Numbered from the stretch's first letter, positions 22,737-31,307 are shown. The stretch is 64,000 nucleotides of DNA from Kitasatospora sp. GAS204B (GCF_029892155.1 NZ_JARZAG010000002.1:124001-188000); one strand, 5' to 3'. Notes: generated by a model from the sequence alone, not told the origin. Numbers and translations: made by a program.

Positions 22737-24137
22737 TCATCCGATATCGAGGCGCAGGAGATCCTCTTCCGTCTCGCGCCGCACGATCACCCGGGCCGTG
22801 CCCTGCGCGACCGCCAGCACCGGCGGCCGCAGCGCGTGGTTGTAGTTGCTCGCCATCGAACGGCAGTAGGCGCCGGTGGCCGGCACCGCGATCAGGTCAC
22901 CGGGGGTCAGATCGGCGGGCAGGAAGGCGTCCCGGACCACGATGTCGCCGGACTCGCAGTGCTTGCCGACCACCCGCACCAGCATCGGTTCGGCCTCGCT
23001 GGTCCTGGAGACCAGGGCCACCGAGTAGTCGGCGTCGTAGAGCGCGGTACGGATGTTGTCGGACATCCCACCGTCCACGCTGACATACGTGCGCAGCCCT
23101 GGCAGCGGCTTGACGGTGCCGACCTGGTAGAGCGTGAACGCGGTCGGCCCGACGATCGCCCGGCCCGGCTCCACGCTCAGGCGCGGGGTGGCGAGCCGCT
23201 TGGCCGCGCACTCGCGCCGGACGATCTCGGCCAGCGCGGTGGCGATCTCCGCCGGCTCGCGCGGGTCGTCCTCGCTGGTGTAGGCGATGCCCAGGCCGCC
23301 GCCGAGGTCGATCTCGGGCAGCTCGACGCCGTACTCGTCACGGATCTCGGCCAGCAGCGCGACCACCCGGTGGGCGGCGACCTCGAAGGCGGCGGTGTCG
23401 AAGATCTGCGAGCCGATGTGCGAGTGCAGGCCGCGCAGCTCCAGGCCGGGCCGGGCCAGCACGTCCCGGACCGCCCGCGCGGCCGAGCCCTGGGCGAGCG
23501 AGAAGCCGAACTTCTGGTCCTCGTGCGCGGTGGCGATGAACTCGTGGGTGTGCGCCTCGACGCCCACCGTCACCCGGATCAGCACCGGCTGCCGCACACC
23601 CTGGCGCTCGGCGATCTCCGCCAGCCGCCCGATCTCCGCGGTGGAGTCGACCACGATGTGGCCGACCCCCGCCTTGACGGCCTGCTCAAGCTCGGCGACC
23701 GACTTGTTGTTGCCGTGCAGCGCGATCCGCTCCGGCGGCATCCCGCCGGCCAACGCCACCGCCAGCTCGCCCGGGCTGCACACGTCGAGGCTCAGCCCCT
23801 CCTCCTGCAACCAGCGGACCACGGCCTTGGAGAGGAAGGCCTTGCCCGCGTAGTAGACGTCCGCCGCCACGCCCTCGGCGCCGAACGCGCGGTGCCAGGC
23901 CCGGGCCCGGGCCCGGAAGTCGGCCTCGTCCACCACGTAGGCCGGTGTGCCGAACTCGGCGGCGAGCGCCGTGACCGTGATCCCGCCGACGGTGGCCACC
24001 CCGCTCGCGTCACGGGCGACCGTGCGGGACCAGACCTTGGGGTCCAGCGCGTTCAGGTCGCTCGGCGGCGCCAGGTAGTGGCCCTCGGGCAGCACGTCAC
24101 CGTGCCGGGGACCTGCGGGGTGCGCGGAGCGGCTCAT
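22737..24137 (-). CDS. lysA: diaminopimelate decarboxylase
   Basis: 466 residues, alanine-racemase-like PLP barrel. The PLP lysine is Lys99 in [16 protein letters not shown], the glycine-rich GGGLGI loop and the second-subunit cysteine in CESGDI are present. It makes L-lysine from meso-diaminopimelate, the last lysine step. It is followed by hom and thrC on the same strand, so lysine and threonine branches are adjacent. A terminator-like hairpin separates it from argS upstream. Confidence 0.96.
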   Translation of the reverse strand: MSRSAHPAGPRHGDVLPEGHYLAPPSDLNALDPKVWSRTVARDASGVATVGGITVTALAAEFGTPAYVVDEADFRARARAWHRAFGAEGVAADVYYAGKAFLSKAVVRWLQEEGLSLDVCSPGELAVALAGGMPPERIALHGNNKSVAELEQAVKAGVGHIVVDSTAEIGRLAEIAERQGVRQPVLIRVTVGVEAHTHEFIATAHEDQKFGFSLAQGSAARAVRDVLARPGLELRGLHSHIGSQIFDTAAFEVAAHRVVALLAEIRDEYGVELPEIDLGGGLGIAYTSEDDPREPAEIATALAEIVRRECAAKRLATPRLSVEPGRAIVGPTAFTLYQVGTVKPLPGLRTYVSVDGGMSDNIRTALYDADYSVALVSRTSEAEPMLVRVVGKHCESGDIVVRDAFLPADLTPGDLIAVPATGAYCRSMASNYNHALRPPVLAVAQGTARVIVRRETEEDLLRLDIG

Positions 24138-24163
24138 GGTGCGGCGCTCTCTCTCGTCGGGGT

Positions 24164-24192
24164 GCGCGGGTGCCGGCGACCGGCACCCGCGC
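24164..24192 (-). terminator. hairpin between argS and lysA
   Basis: Perfect 13-base arms (24164-24176 and 24180-24192) with a 3-base loop, immediately after the argS stop at 24201 and before lysA. It probably ends or attenuates the argS transcript. Confidence 0.7.
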
Positions 24193-24200
24193 GGTGGTTG

Positions 24201-25862
24201 CTACATCCGCTCGGGCGCGGAGACCCCGAGCAGGGCCAGGCCGTTGGCCAGGACGGTCTTGGTCGCCTCGACCAGCCAGAGCCGGGCGCGGTGGGTGTCG
24301 GTCAGCTCCTCGTCGCCCTTGGGCAGGAACTGGCAGTTCTCGTACAGCCGGTGGTACCGGCCGGCCAGGTCCTCCAGGTAGCGGGCCACGTGGTGGGGCT
24401 CGCGGTGCTGGCCGGCCTTGGCGACCACGCGCGGGAACTCGCCCAGCGCGCCGAGCATGTCGTTCTCCCACTCGGTGGCGAGCAGCTCGGGCTTGAACTC
24501 GGCGGCCGTGCCCTTGTCGACGCCCAGCTGCACGGCCTTGCGCGCCACCCCGCACATCCGGGTGTGCGCGTACTGCACGTAGTACACCGGGTTCTCGTTG
24601 GTCTGGCTGGTCAGCACGTTGATGTCGAGCGTGATGGTGGAGTCGGTGGAGGAGCGGCTCAGCGTGTAGCGGGCCGCGTCCACGCCGATCCAGTCGACCA
24701 CGTCGTCGATGGTGATGATGTTGCCGGCCCGCTTGGACATGCGGACCTCCTCACCATCGCGCAGCATCTTGACGAACTGGCCGATCTTGACCTCGATGTT
24801 GCGGTTCATGTCGTCGCCCGCGCAGGCCGCGATGGCCTTGAGCCGGTTGACGTAGCCGTGGTGATCGGCACCCAGCATGTAGACGCTGACCTCGGAACCG
24901 CGGTCGCGCTTGGAGAGGTAGTAGGCGGCGTCGGCGGCGAAGTAGGTGGTCTCGCCGTCGGCCTTGATCAGGACGCGGTCCTTGTCGTCGCCGAAGTCCG
25001 TGGTGCGCAGCCAGATCGCGCCGTCCTGGTCGAAGACGTGGCCCTGCTCGCGCAGCCGCTCGATCGCCTTCTCCACGGCGCCGGAGTCGTGCAGCGACTT
25101 CTCCGAGAACCAGGTGTCGAAGTGGGTGCCGAACTCGTCCATCGAGCGCTTGATCTCGGCCACCATCAACTGCAGGCCGTGCACCCGGAAGGCCTGGAGC
25201 TGCTCGTCCTCGGGCAGCTCGAGGATGCCCGGGACGCCGTCGGTGATCGCCTTGGCGATGTCCACGATGTACTCGCCGACGTAACCGTCGGCCGGCACCG
25301 GCCGGCCGTTCGCGGCGGCCTGCAGCGAGGCGGCGAACTTGGAGATCTGCACGCCGGCGTCGTTCAGGTAGTACTCGGTGGTGACGTCCGCGCCGGTGGC
25401 CTTGAGGATGCGCGCCAGCGAGTCGCCGACGGCCGCCCAGCGGACGCCGCCGATGTGGATCGGCCCCGTCGGGTTGGCGGAGACGAACTCCAGGTTGATC
25501 TTCAGGCCCTTGAGCGCCTCGTTGCGCCCGTACGCCTGGCCGGTCTCGACGATGCTCCGGGCCAGCTCGCCCTGGGTGGCGGCGTCCAGCGTGATGTTGA
25601 GGAAGCCCGGACCGGCGATGTCCACCTTGGCGACGCCGGGCAGCTCTCGCAGGCGGGCGGCGACCAGCTCGGCGACCGCGCGCGGCGGCTTGCCGGCCGG
25701 CTTGGCGAGCTGGAGCGCCACGTTGGTGGCGTAGTCGCCGTGGTCGCGGTTCTTGGGTCGCTCGACCGTCACCGTCTCGGGGACGTCGACGGACAGTTCG
25801 CCCGCCTCGACGGCGGCGCGCACGGCGACCTGGACTGCGTGGGAGAGCTCTGCGGGTGTCAC
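24201..25862 (-). CDS. argS: arginyl-tRNA synthetase
   Basis: 553 residues, class Ia. The HIGH-type motif is in NPTGPIHIGG (about 120-129) and the second signature is MSKRAG. An N-terminal Arg-specific tRNA-binding domain and a DALR anticodon domain at the C-terminus complete the enzyme. Starts at GTG 25862; the frame continues far upstream but that part is antisense shadow of the receiver gene. A tRNA-Arg gene lies less than 700 bases upstream, a tidy functional pairing. Confidence 0.96.
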   Translation of the reverse strand: MTPAELSHAVQVAVRAAVEAGELSVDVPETVTVERPKNRDHGDYATNVALQLAKPAGKPPRAVAELVAARLRELPGVAKVDIAGPGFLNITLDAATQGELARSIVETGQAYGRNEALKGLKINLEFVSANPTGPIHIGGVRWAAVGDSLARILKATGADVTTEYYLNDAGVQISKFAASLQAAANGRPVPADGYVGEYIVDIAKAITDGVPGILELPEDEQLQAFRVHGLQLMVAEIKRSMDEFGTHFDTWFSEKSLHDSGAVEKAIERLREQGHVFDQDGAIWLRTTDFGDDKDRVLIKADGETTYFAADAAYYLSKRDRGSEVSVYMLGADHHGYVNRLKAIAACAGDDMNRNIEVKIGQFVKMLRDGEEVRMSKRAGNIITIDDVVDWIGVDAARYTLSRSSTDSTITLDINVLTSQTNENPVYYVQYAHTRMCGVARKAVQLGVDKGTAAEFKPELLATEWENDMLGALGEFPRVVAKAGQHREPHHVARYLEDLAGRYHRLYENCQFLPKGDEELTDTHRARLWLVEATKTVLANGLALLGVSAPERM

Positions 25863-25945
25863 GCGCCCAAGCCTAGGCGAGAGGGGGCACCGGACCGCCA
25901 CTCGGTTTACCGGTTGAGACTCGCGGGTCGCACCCGGGCCGTTCG

Positions 25946-26365
25946 CTACAGGCGAACATCCCCGCCGCCGAAGGTCATCCCGCCGTTGCGCCCGTGCTCC
26001 TTGATGGCCATCAGCCGGTGCACCAGCGCCACCAGATCCGCCGGATCGAAGGGCTTGCCGAGATACCCGTCCACCCCGACCGACTCCCCCCGGTCCAGAT
26101 CCGCCGGCGTGCAGGCACTCACGATCGCGATCGGCAGCCGTGCGGTGGAGGACTCCGCTCGCAACCGCGCCGCCGTCCGCAGCCCGTCCAGCCGCGGCAT
26201 CATCACATCCAGCGTCACCACATCGGGCCGCACCCGCCGGACGACTTCCAGGCACTCGGCGCCGTCGGCCGCGGTCACCACCTCGAAGCCCTCCAGCTCC
26301 AGGTTGACCCTGATCAGCTGACGGATCACCTCGCTGTCGTCCACCACGAGGACCCGCCCGGACAC
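25946..26365 (-). CDS. stand-alone response-regulator receiver domain
   Basis: About 139 residues, a CheY-like domain with little beyond it. The acidic pair DD is in VLVVDDSEV, the phospho-acceptor Asp is in VVTLDVMMPRLDG, and Lys is in YLGKPFD. No output domain follows, so it may signal by protein contact. The start is uncertain: GTG at 26365 gives the canonical N-terminus; GTG at 26377 or further upstream is possible. No partner kinase is adjacent. Confidence 0.85.
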   Translation of the reverse strand: MSGRVLVVDDSEVIRQLIRVNLELEGFEVVTAADGAECLEVVRRVRPDVVTLDVMMPRLDGLRTAARLRAESSTARLPIAIVSACTPADLDRGESVGVDGYLGKPFDPADLVALVHRLMAIKEHGRNGGMTFGGGDVRL

Positions 26366-26513
26366 GCCTCCCGACACCTCTCGAGGGTAAGACGACCGAG
26401 GGGCGCGCGTCCGGGCTTTGCCGAGGTCGGGGAGAAACCCCTGCACGGAGCACGCCGCCGAGCTGGTAATGTTCTTCCCGTCGCAGCGATGCGGCGCAAG
26501 CAGGACAGAGCAG

Positions 26514-26585
26514 GCCCCCGTAGCTCAGGGGATAGAGCACCGCCCTCCGGAGGCGGGTGCGTAGGTTCGAATCCTACCGGGGGCA
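26514..26585 (+). tRNA. tRNA-Arg, anticodon CCG
   Basis: The cloverleaf folds completely: acceptor GCCCCCG/CGGGGGC, D arm GCTC/GAGC, anticodon stem CCGCC/GGCGG with loop CTCCGGA giving anticodon CCG (reads CGG), T stem GTAGG/CCTAC with TTCGAAT loop, discriminator A. The CCA is not encoded. Length is 72 bases. Genes downstream differ in style from the core block, so the 3' end may be an integration site. Confidence 0.95.
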
Positions 26586-26600
26586 CTTCGCGAGAAGTGC
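26583..26600 (+). other. small hairpin overlapping the tRNA 3' end
   Basis: GCACTTC and GAAGTGC arms flank a GCGA tetraloop and begin within the last three bases of the tRNA. It could help 3' processing, or mark an imprecise attachment site. Confidence 0.4.
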
Positions 26601-26606
26601 TGATCG

Positions 26607-26632
26607 AGGCCCAGGTCAAGCGACCTGGGCCT
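26607..26632 (+). terminator. tRNA-Arg terminator
   Basis: Perfect 11-base arms (26607-26617 and 26622-26632) with an AAGC loop, followed by CTTCGT, 21 bases after the tRNA. Confidence 0.8.
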
Positions 26633-26696
26633 TCGTCATGTCCGGGGCCTTCGAGAAGTCGGGCGGGTCGACGTCTCAGTCGCAGCTGACGAGAGA

Positions 26697-27320
26697 TCAG
26701 GCCGCTCTGCTCAACCGGAGGTCGACGAACGAGCAGTCGCGCAGAACTCGGACCAGCTGGGTGGCGAGTACCCAGCGGGCGCGCGGCTCCTGGGGTGTGG
26801 TGATGACGTCGGTAACGGCCGTAGGGGCGGGCCGGCCGGGACGGTAGAGGCTGCCGTACACGCCGCACGTCCCGAACTCCCGCGCTCGCACGGCCACGCA
26901 ACCGCCCCGCAGGTGCGGGCAGCGCCGGGCCGCGATGTCCGCACAGCCGAGGCAGACCGGCGGGTGGGTGGCGGCCATGCCCTCGGGCCAGCCGGGCCAG
27001 TCGGTGCGGTCGTCCTTGAGCAACCAGAGGGCACCGTCCTCGGCGCGGTCGGCCGGCTCGCCGCAGACCTGGCAGAGCAGCGCCCGCATCGCCCGCCGCT
27101 GGCGCCCGAGGTGCACCCGCCCGAAGTCCGGCCGCCCGCGCCCGGGACCGAGCGTCATGCGGGCCCACAGGATGCCGTCGGCGTCGCGGTCATGCGGCGC
27201 CTCGTCGAGGTAGGCGATGCCGCCCGCGGGGTGGGCGACCACCTCGTAGCGGGCGTACTGCTCGGCGCTCCAGGCGGTGATGTAGGGAACGGCGTTCGAT
27301 CGCGTGATGCCTTCGACCAT
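26697..27320 (-). CDS. cysteine-rich protein of unknown function, probably zinc-binding
   Basis: 207 residues; I do not recognise a named family. Two CxxC pairs, Cys83/Cys86 and Cys123/Cys126, with further Cys134, His136, Cys141 and Cys152 suggest one or two zinc knuckles. The rest is mixed charge with no membrane segment or signal peptide. The ATG at 27320 has GGAGG at good spacing. It is divergent from the ABM/XRE gene pair and shares the repeat-rich control region at 27340-27430 with them, so it may be controlled by the same XRE protein. Confidence 0.7.
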   Translation of the reverse strand: MVEGITRSNAVPYITAWSAEQYARYEVVAHPAGGIAYLDEAPHDRDADGILWARMTLGPGRGRPDFGRVHLGRQRRAMRALLCQVCGEPADRAEDGALWLLKDDRTDWPGWPEGMAATHPPVCLGCADIAARRCPHLRGGCVAVRAREFGTCGVYGSLYRPGRPAPTAVTDVITTPQEPRARWVLATQLVRVLRDCSFVDLRLSRAA

Positions 27321-27343
27321 CGGGTCCTCCGCTATGACGGGCG

Positions 27344-27374
27344 TAGCTCTCAGTAGCAGCTTCACCACAAGCTA
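27344..27374. promoter_or_regulatory. inverted repeat in the divergent promoter region
   Basis: AGTAGC and GCTACT arms with an inner AGCTT/AAGCT pair lie between the divergent genes, close to the start of the cysteine-rich gene. Candidate operator for its promoter. Confidence 0.4.
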
Positions 27375-27376
27375 CT

Positions 27377-27426
27377 AACAGAGATTCTGCGAGTCAACAG
27401 AGAAACTGTGAGTAGTAGAATCTCTG
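27377..27426. promoter_or_regulatory. compound operator between divergent genes
   Basis: An 18-base direct repeat, 27377-27394 and 27396-27413, matches at 15 of 18 positions (AACAGAGANNCTGNGAGT). It is also framed by a perfect 10-base inverted repeat CAGAGATTCT / AGAATCTCTG at 27379-27388 and 27417-27426. The area is AT-rich and about 40 bases before the ABM gene. It is well placed for autoregulation by the XRE protein encoded at 27783. Confidence 0.6.
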
Positions 27427-27465
27427 CGTTTCTGGGATGCTGGCGACGACCACTAGGGAGGTTCA

Positions 27466-27786
27466 ATGAGCAACGGTTTCGGTCTGGTTGTCCGCTTCGA
27501 GCTGCGCGGCCAGGAGGCAGCGGCCGGGTTCGACGAGCTGGTGGCACGAACGATCCCCGGCATCAAGGAACATGAGGCAGGCACACTCGCGTACGTCGTA
27601 CATTCCGTGCCAGAGGAGCCGCACGTCCGCGTCTTCTACGAGCTGTACGCCGACCGAGCAGCCTTCGACGCTCACGAGCGACAGCCGCACACCATGGCCT
27701 TCCTGGCCGAGCGGGAGCAGTACCTGAGCGCGGTTCAGGTGACCTTCCTCCAGGCCGAGACGGGCAAGGGGCCGGTACCCGCGTGA
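27466..27786 (+). CDS. ABM-superfamily (antibiotic biosynthesis monooxygenase / quinol monooxygenase-like) protein
   Basis: 106 residues forming one dimeric alpha+beta-barrel unit. Typical positions are the alternating strand FGLVVRFELRG, a helix with FDELVARTIPGI, TLAYVVHSVPEE, and VFYELYADRAAFDAHERQPH. Such small proteins oxidise quinols or bind small ligands without cofactor. GGGAGG lies seven bases before the ATG. The stop overlaps the next gene's start (GTGA), so it is made together with the XRE regulator and could serve as its ligand sensor or a detoxifier. Confidence 0.8.
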   Translation: MSNGFGLVVRFELRGQEAAAGFDELVARTIPGIKEHEAGTLAYVVHSVPEEPHVRVFYELYADRAAFDAHERQPHTMAFLAEREQYLSAVQVTFLQAETGKGPVPA

Positions 27787-29021
27787 GCACCCCCGAGGAA
27801 CGGCGCGCCTTTGGCAAGCGGGTAGCCGAACTGCGGAAGCGACGTGGCCTGACACAGGACGAGTTGGCCGGCGCGCTCGGCCGGACGGCCAGTTGGCTGT
27901 CCCAGGTGGAACGCGGAGTTCAGCCCGTCAACCGCCTTGATGTGCTCCGTCTGCTGGCCGACGGGCTCGGCGTATCCCTGGAGGCCCTTCGCCCAGACGC
28001 GCTCACGGACCCGCCGGTCCCTGCACTCCCCGAACCGACCGAGCCGAACGACCTGGACCAGGCCCGGCTGTTGATCTCCGGGCATCCAGCGCCGGACATC
28101 CTGCTCGGCGATCATCCGATGTCCATGCCGGCTGATCTGTCGAACCTGCGGGCCACCGTCCACCGCGTCTGGGAACTGACCCACGAGAGCCGCTTCGCCG
28201 AGCTGAGCGTCACCGTCGGGGCACTGCTCCCCCAGATCGAGCACGCAGTCCGCACTGCTCCTGCTGAGGAACGGCCTGAGCTCTGGCTGCTGCTCAGCCG
28301 GACCTACCAGGCTCTGTCGGCCGCTTTCGCCCGTCAGGACGAAGGCGACGCTGCTTGGGTCGCGGCCGACCGCGCGATTCGGGCCGCCGAGCAAGCCGGC
28401 CAGCCACTTCAGGTTTTCGCAAGCGTCTCCCGGCTGGCGCAGGCCTTCGTACGGCTGCGGCGCCTGGATCAAGCCGAGCGTGTGGCGACCACCGGGGTCA
28501 GTGCGCTACTTCGGTTGGGTGACAGCGCGGAACCCGAAGCTCTCTCCTTGCTGGGCGCTCTGCAACTGGTCCTGGCCCTCACCCATGCCCGCGCTGGGGA
28601 ACGCGGCAAGGCCCGCGAAGCACTCGGGCTCGCCAGGCAGGTGGCACAACGCATCGGGGAGGACCGCAATGACTTCAACACGGAGTTCGGCCCGACGAAC
28701 GTCGAGATCCAGGCCGTAGCCCTCGCGGTGGAACTCGGTGATGCCGGTGAGGCCATCGAAATCGGACTGCGGATCGATCCCGGTGATCTGTCCGTCGAGC
28801 GTCGAGCCCGCCTGTTCCTGGACATCGGACGCGCGTACGCGCAGCGGCGTCAGAGCAGCGAGGCCCTCGCATGCCTGCTGAAGGCCGAGGAGATCGCCCC
28901 CGAGCTGATCCGCACTCATACGGTTGCCCGGACCACGGTTCGAGAACTTCTCCTGCTCACCGGTCAAACCGCTCCCCCGGAGCTTGTCGCGTTGGCTGAG
29001 CGTGCGGACGCACAGCCCTAG
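27783..29021 (+). CDS. XRE-family regulator with C-terminal TPR-like repeats
   Basis: 412 residues. A helix-turn-helix domain at about 10-70 (RVAELRKRRGLTQDELAGAL, then LSQVERGVQP) is followed by an alpha-helical region from 100 to 405 with Ala/Leu-rich paired helices of TPR type. This layout is common for actinobacterial regulators that bind a peptide or protein partner. It is coupled to the ABM gene. The compound operator at 27377-27426 is the likely autoregulatory site. Confidence 0.85.
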   Translation: MSTPEERRAFGKRVAELRKRRGLTQDELAGALGRTASWLSQVERGVQPVNRLDVLRLLADGLGVSLEALRPDALTDPPVPALPEPTEPNDLDQARLLISGHPAPDILLGDHPMSMPADLSNLRATVHRVWELTHESRFAELSVTVGALLPQIEHAVRTAPAEERPELWLLLSRTYQALSAAFARQDEGDAAWVAADRAIRAAEQAGQPLQVFASVSRLAQAFVRLRRLDQAERVATTGVSALLRLGDSAEPEALSLLGALQLVLALTHARAGERGKAREALGLARQVAQRIGEDRNDFNTEFGPTNVEIQAVALAVELGDAGEAIEIGLRIDPGDLSVERRARLFLDIGRAYAQRRQSSEALACLLKAEEIAPELIRTHTVARTTVRELLLLTGQTAPPELVALAERADAQP

Positions 29022-29088
29022 CCACGTAGGAGCTCTGCTGAGCCAAGGGCATCGCCGTAGCTCTGCGCCATCTCCTAGGCTCCTGTAG

Positions 29089-29586
29089 ATGAGCAGCAGT
29101 CCTCCGCAGACCCCGTCAACGCCCCTCCACTCCGTTTCGGTGGCCGGTGCCGTCGTCCGCGAGGACGGCCGGGTCCTGGTGATCCGGCGGGCGGACAACG
29201 GAATGTGGGAACCACCGGGCGGGGTGCTCGAACTCGGCGAGACGGTGGAGGACGGCGTACGTCGCGAGGTGTTCGAGGAGACGGGCGTCGAGGTCAGCGT
29301 CGAACGCCTGACCGGCGTCTACAAGAACATGGTCCGGGGTGTGGTCGCGCTGGTCTTCCGCTGTCGCCCGGAGGGTGGCACGGCGAGGACGTCCGAGGAG
29401 TCGACGGCCGTGCGGTGGTTCACGGCCGAGGAGGTGCACAGGCACCTGAACGAGGTCTACGGCGTTCGCCTGCTCGACGCGTTGGCAGCCTCCGGTTCAG
29501 TCGCTCCCTGCATCCGCGCCCACGACGGGCATGAGCTGATCGATGTGCGGCAGAGCGGCCCTGACGGTTCGTCAGCCGTACGATGA
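29089..29586 (+). CDS. Nudix hydrolase
   Basis: 165 residues. The full Nudix box is readable: GGVLELGETVEDG leads into VRREVFEETGVEV (about residues 42-67), giving the GX5EX7REUXEEXGU pattern. It cleaves a nucleoside diphosphate linked to another group; substrate unknown. The last 30 residues are variable, contain the dispersed motif GACGGTTCGTCAG (29563-29575), and end exactly where a truncated GntR reading frame continues in the same frame. In pSAM2, the Nudix protein Pif gives element immunity and sits with a GntR regulator, a suggestive parallel. Confidence 0.88.
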   Translation: MSSSPPQTPSTPLHSVSVAGAVVREDGRVLVIRRADNGMWEPPGGVLELGETVEDGVRREVFEETGVEVSVERLTGVYKNMVRGVVALVFRCRPEGGTARTSEESTAVRWFTAEEVHRHLNEVYGVRLLDALAASGSVAPCIRAHDGHELIDVRQSGPDGSSAVR

Positions 29587-30159
29587 AGGGCCGGGCCGGT
29601 TCAGCCCTACGGGGTGTTCGTCCGAGACTTCCGGCCGTTGCGGCGTCGGAGCATCCAGCGCCTGACCGAGGGCCAGCGGGGATCGGGCCGGTCGATCTGG
29701 TGGGCGGACATCGAGAACCGCACGCTGGTCGTCGACCAGGTCGCGGTCTCCGAGCAGGCGGCGCCGGAACTGATCGCCGGCGTGCTGGGCCTGGAGCCGG
29801 GTGAGCCGACCTGTGTCCGGCATCGGCGCTTCGTGCTCGACGGCAAGCCGGTCCTGCTCTCCACCTCGTACCTGCCCGCCTCGCTGGTCACGGGTACCGC
29901 GATCACGCAGCCGGACACCGGCCCGGGCGGCAGCTACGCCCGCCTCGCCGAGATCGGCGCGAAGCCGGTGCACTTCCGCGAGGAGATCCGCTCCCGGATG
30001 CCCACCCAGGAGGAGAGCGCCCAGCTGGAGTTGGGTGCGGGCACGCCTGTGGTCCTGGTCTGCCGCACCGCGTATGCCTCAGGAGGACGGGCGGTCGAGG
30101 TCAATGAAATGGTGCTCGACGCGGCGTCCTATGTGCTGGAGTACGACTTCGACGCGTGA
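29587..30159 (+). pseudogene. GntR-family regulator remnant: UTRA domain without DNA-binding domain
   Basis: The readable part is the UTRA effector domain: PYGVFVRDFRPLRR at the beginning, then RHRRFVLDGKPVLLSTSYLP, IGAKPVHFREEIRSRMP, and VNEMVLDAASYVLEYDFDA at the end. The winged-helix domain that should precede PYGVFVRD is missing; upstream in frame is the Nudix stop codon. A GTG at 29614 could still start a 181-residue UTRA-only protein, but no good ribosome site is seen. HutC/KorSA-type GntR proteins have this domain. Confidence 0.75.
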
Positions 30160-30195
30160 GGTCCACCCTGGTGGCGCGCACGCTCCTGGTAGACG

Positions 30196-30227
30196 CGAAG
30201 GCCCGGGTCAGGTGACCCGGGCCTTCG
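30196..30227. terminator. bidirectional terminator
   Basis: Perfect 15-base arms (30196-30210 and 30213-30227) with a 2-base loop between the convergent GntR remnant and the protease gene (stop at 30243). Its core, GGCCC/GGGCC with flanking CTTCG, resembles the terminator after tRNA-Arg at 26607. Confidence 0.8.
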
Positions 30228-30242
30228 GGCAGCACGCACCGC

Positions 30243-31307
30243 TCACCCCGAGGACGAGACCGCCAGCTGGTACAGGTTGCCGATCGTCGAGTCGAAGTAC
30301 GCGCTGTACGAGATGTCCGGCGAGTTGCCGCCCTGCTGGTAGCCGCCGATGATGCCGATCAGGTTGCCGTCGGCGGTGTTGATCCAGGGACCGCCGCTGG
30401 TGCCGCTGGGGTAGGCGGGGCAGGCGATCTCGCGTTGGTAGGTGGACTGCTGGGTGGTGGCGTTGGAGCAGAGGATGGGGGCGTCGCTGCTGTTGGGGTA
30501 GCCGTAGAGGCGGACGGTGGCGGTGAAGGACTCGTTGAGGCCGAGCGGGTTGCCGCCGACCACGTCCTGGATCTGCTTGCCGTTGAGGGGGGCGACCTCG
30601 AGGAAGGCGAAGTCCTGGTCGGGGTCCTGGCTCTGGTTCCAGCCGTTGGTGGTGTAGAGCTGGGTGACCTGCCAGACGCCGTAGGGGGTCTGGCCGTTGC
30701 GGAAGGCGGGGGCGAAGACCAGGCCGTTGGTGTTGCCCACGCAGTGGGCGGCGGTGACCAGCAGGTTGCGGGTGGCGCTCTGCACCACGCTCGCCGTGCA
30801 GAAGTGGTTGCCGTCGGTGGCGCTGCCGCTGAACAGCGCGCCGACCCGGTCGGTCTCGGGGCCGGCGGGGGCCGTGGCCGTGGTGGGCGTGGCACGGTCG
30901 GTGGCGGTGTCGGCGGGGGACGGGGTGTCCGAGGCGGTCGGGCTGGGGGTGGGCGTCGGGGTCGGGGTCGGCACCGGGGTGGGTGTGGGAGTGGGCGACG
31001 GGGACGGCGTCGGCGTGTTCAGCGGCGGCAGCTGGGCCAGCGGCGCGGTCGCGGTGGACTTCGGGCCCGCCGGGGCGGCGGCGGACGGTGCCGGCGTGGG
31101 CGTGGGCGTGCCGGGCTTGGTGCCCTTGAGGTCCTTGACCTTGCCGGCGGTGGTCGCGGCCCGCGGTGAGGCGATCGCTCGCGCGGTGACCAGGCTGACG
31201 CACGCGACGGCGACCAGCACGGCGAGGGCGAGCGAGACGCCCAGGAGCATCGGACGGTTGACGGGACGGTGCTGCTGCCTGCGGAGGTCACGCTGCTGAC
31301 TGGTCAT
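30243..31307 (-). CDS. membrane-anchored or secreted trypsin-like serine protease
   Basis: 354 residues. A basic N-terminus and one hydrophobic segment (about 20-45) act as signal peptide or anchor. A Pro/Thr/Ser linker of short PTPTP repeats spans about 65-135. The chymotrypsin-fold domain has His in LVTAAHCV (near 187), Asp in DQDFAFLEV (near 230) and Ser in GTSGGPW (near 305), so the triad is complete. It acts outside the cell. It sits alone just past the tRNA-linked cassette; substrate unknown. Confidence 0.88.
   Translation of the reverse strand: MTSQQRDLRRQQHRPVNRPMLLGVSLALAVLVAVACVSLVTARAIASPRAATTAGKVKDLKGTKPGTPTPTPAPSAAAPAGPKSTATAPLAQLPPLNTPTPSPSPTPTPTPVPTPTPTPTPSPTASDTPSPADTATDRATPTTATAPAGPETDRVGALFSGSATDGNHFCTASVVQSATRNLLVTAAHCVGNTNGLVFAPAFRNGQTPYGVWQVTQLYTTNGWNQSQDPDQDFAFLEVAPLNGKQIQDVVGGNPLGLNESFTATVRLYGYPNSSDAPILCSNATTQQSTYQREIACPAYPSGTSGGPWINTADGNLIGIIGGYQQGGNSPDISYSAYFDSTIGNLYQLAVSSSG

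Noticed and set aside
21186..26321. 1711-codon open frame on the plus strand
   Set aside because: Antisense shadow of thrC, hom, lysA and argS caused by high GC at third positions; its translation is low-complexity Gly/Arg/Val/Leu with no domain.
29614..30159. Intact GntR regulator
   Set aside because: The winged-helix domain is missing and the frame is closed upstream by the Nudix stop codon.
26586..30240. attR copy of the tRNA-Arg 3' end
   Set aside because: No second copy of the T-arm/acceptor segment was found to the right within the cassette; only terminator cores look alike.
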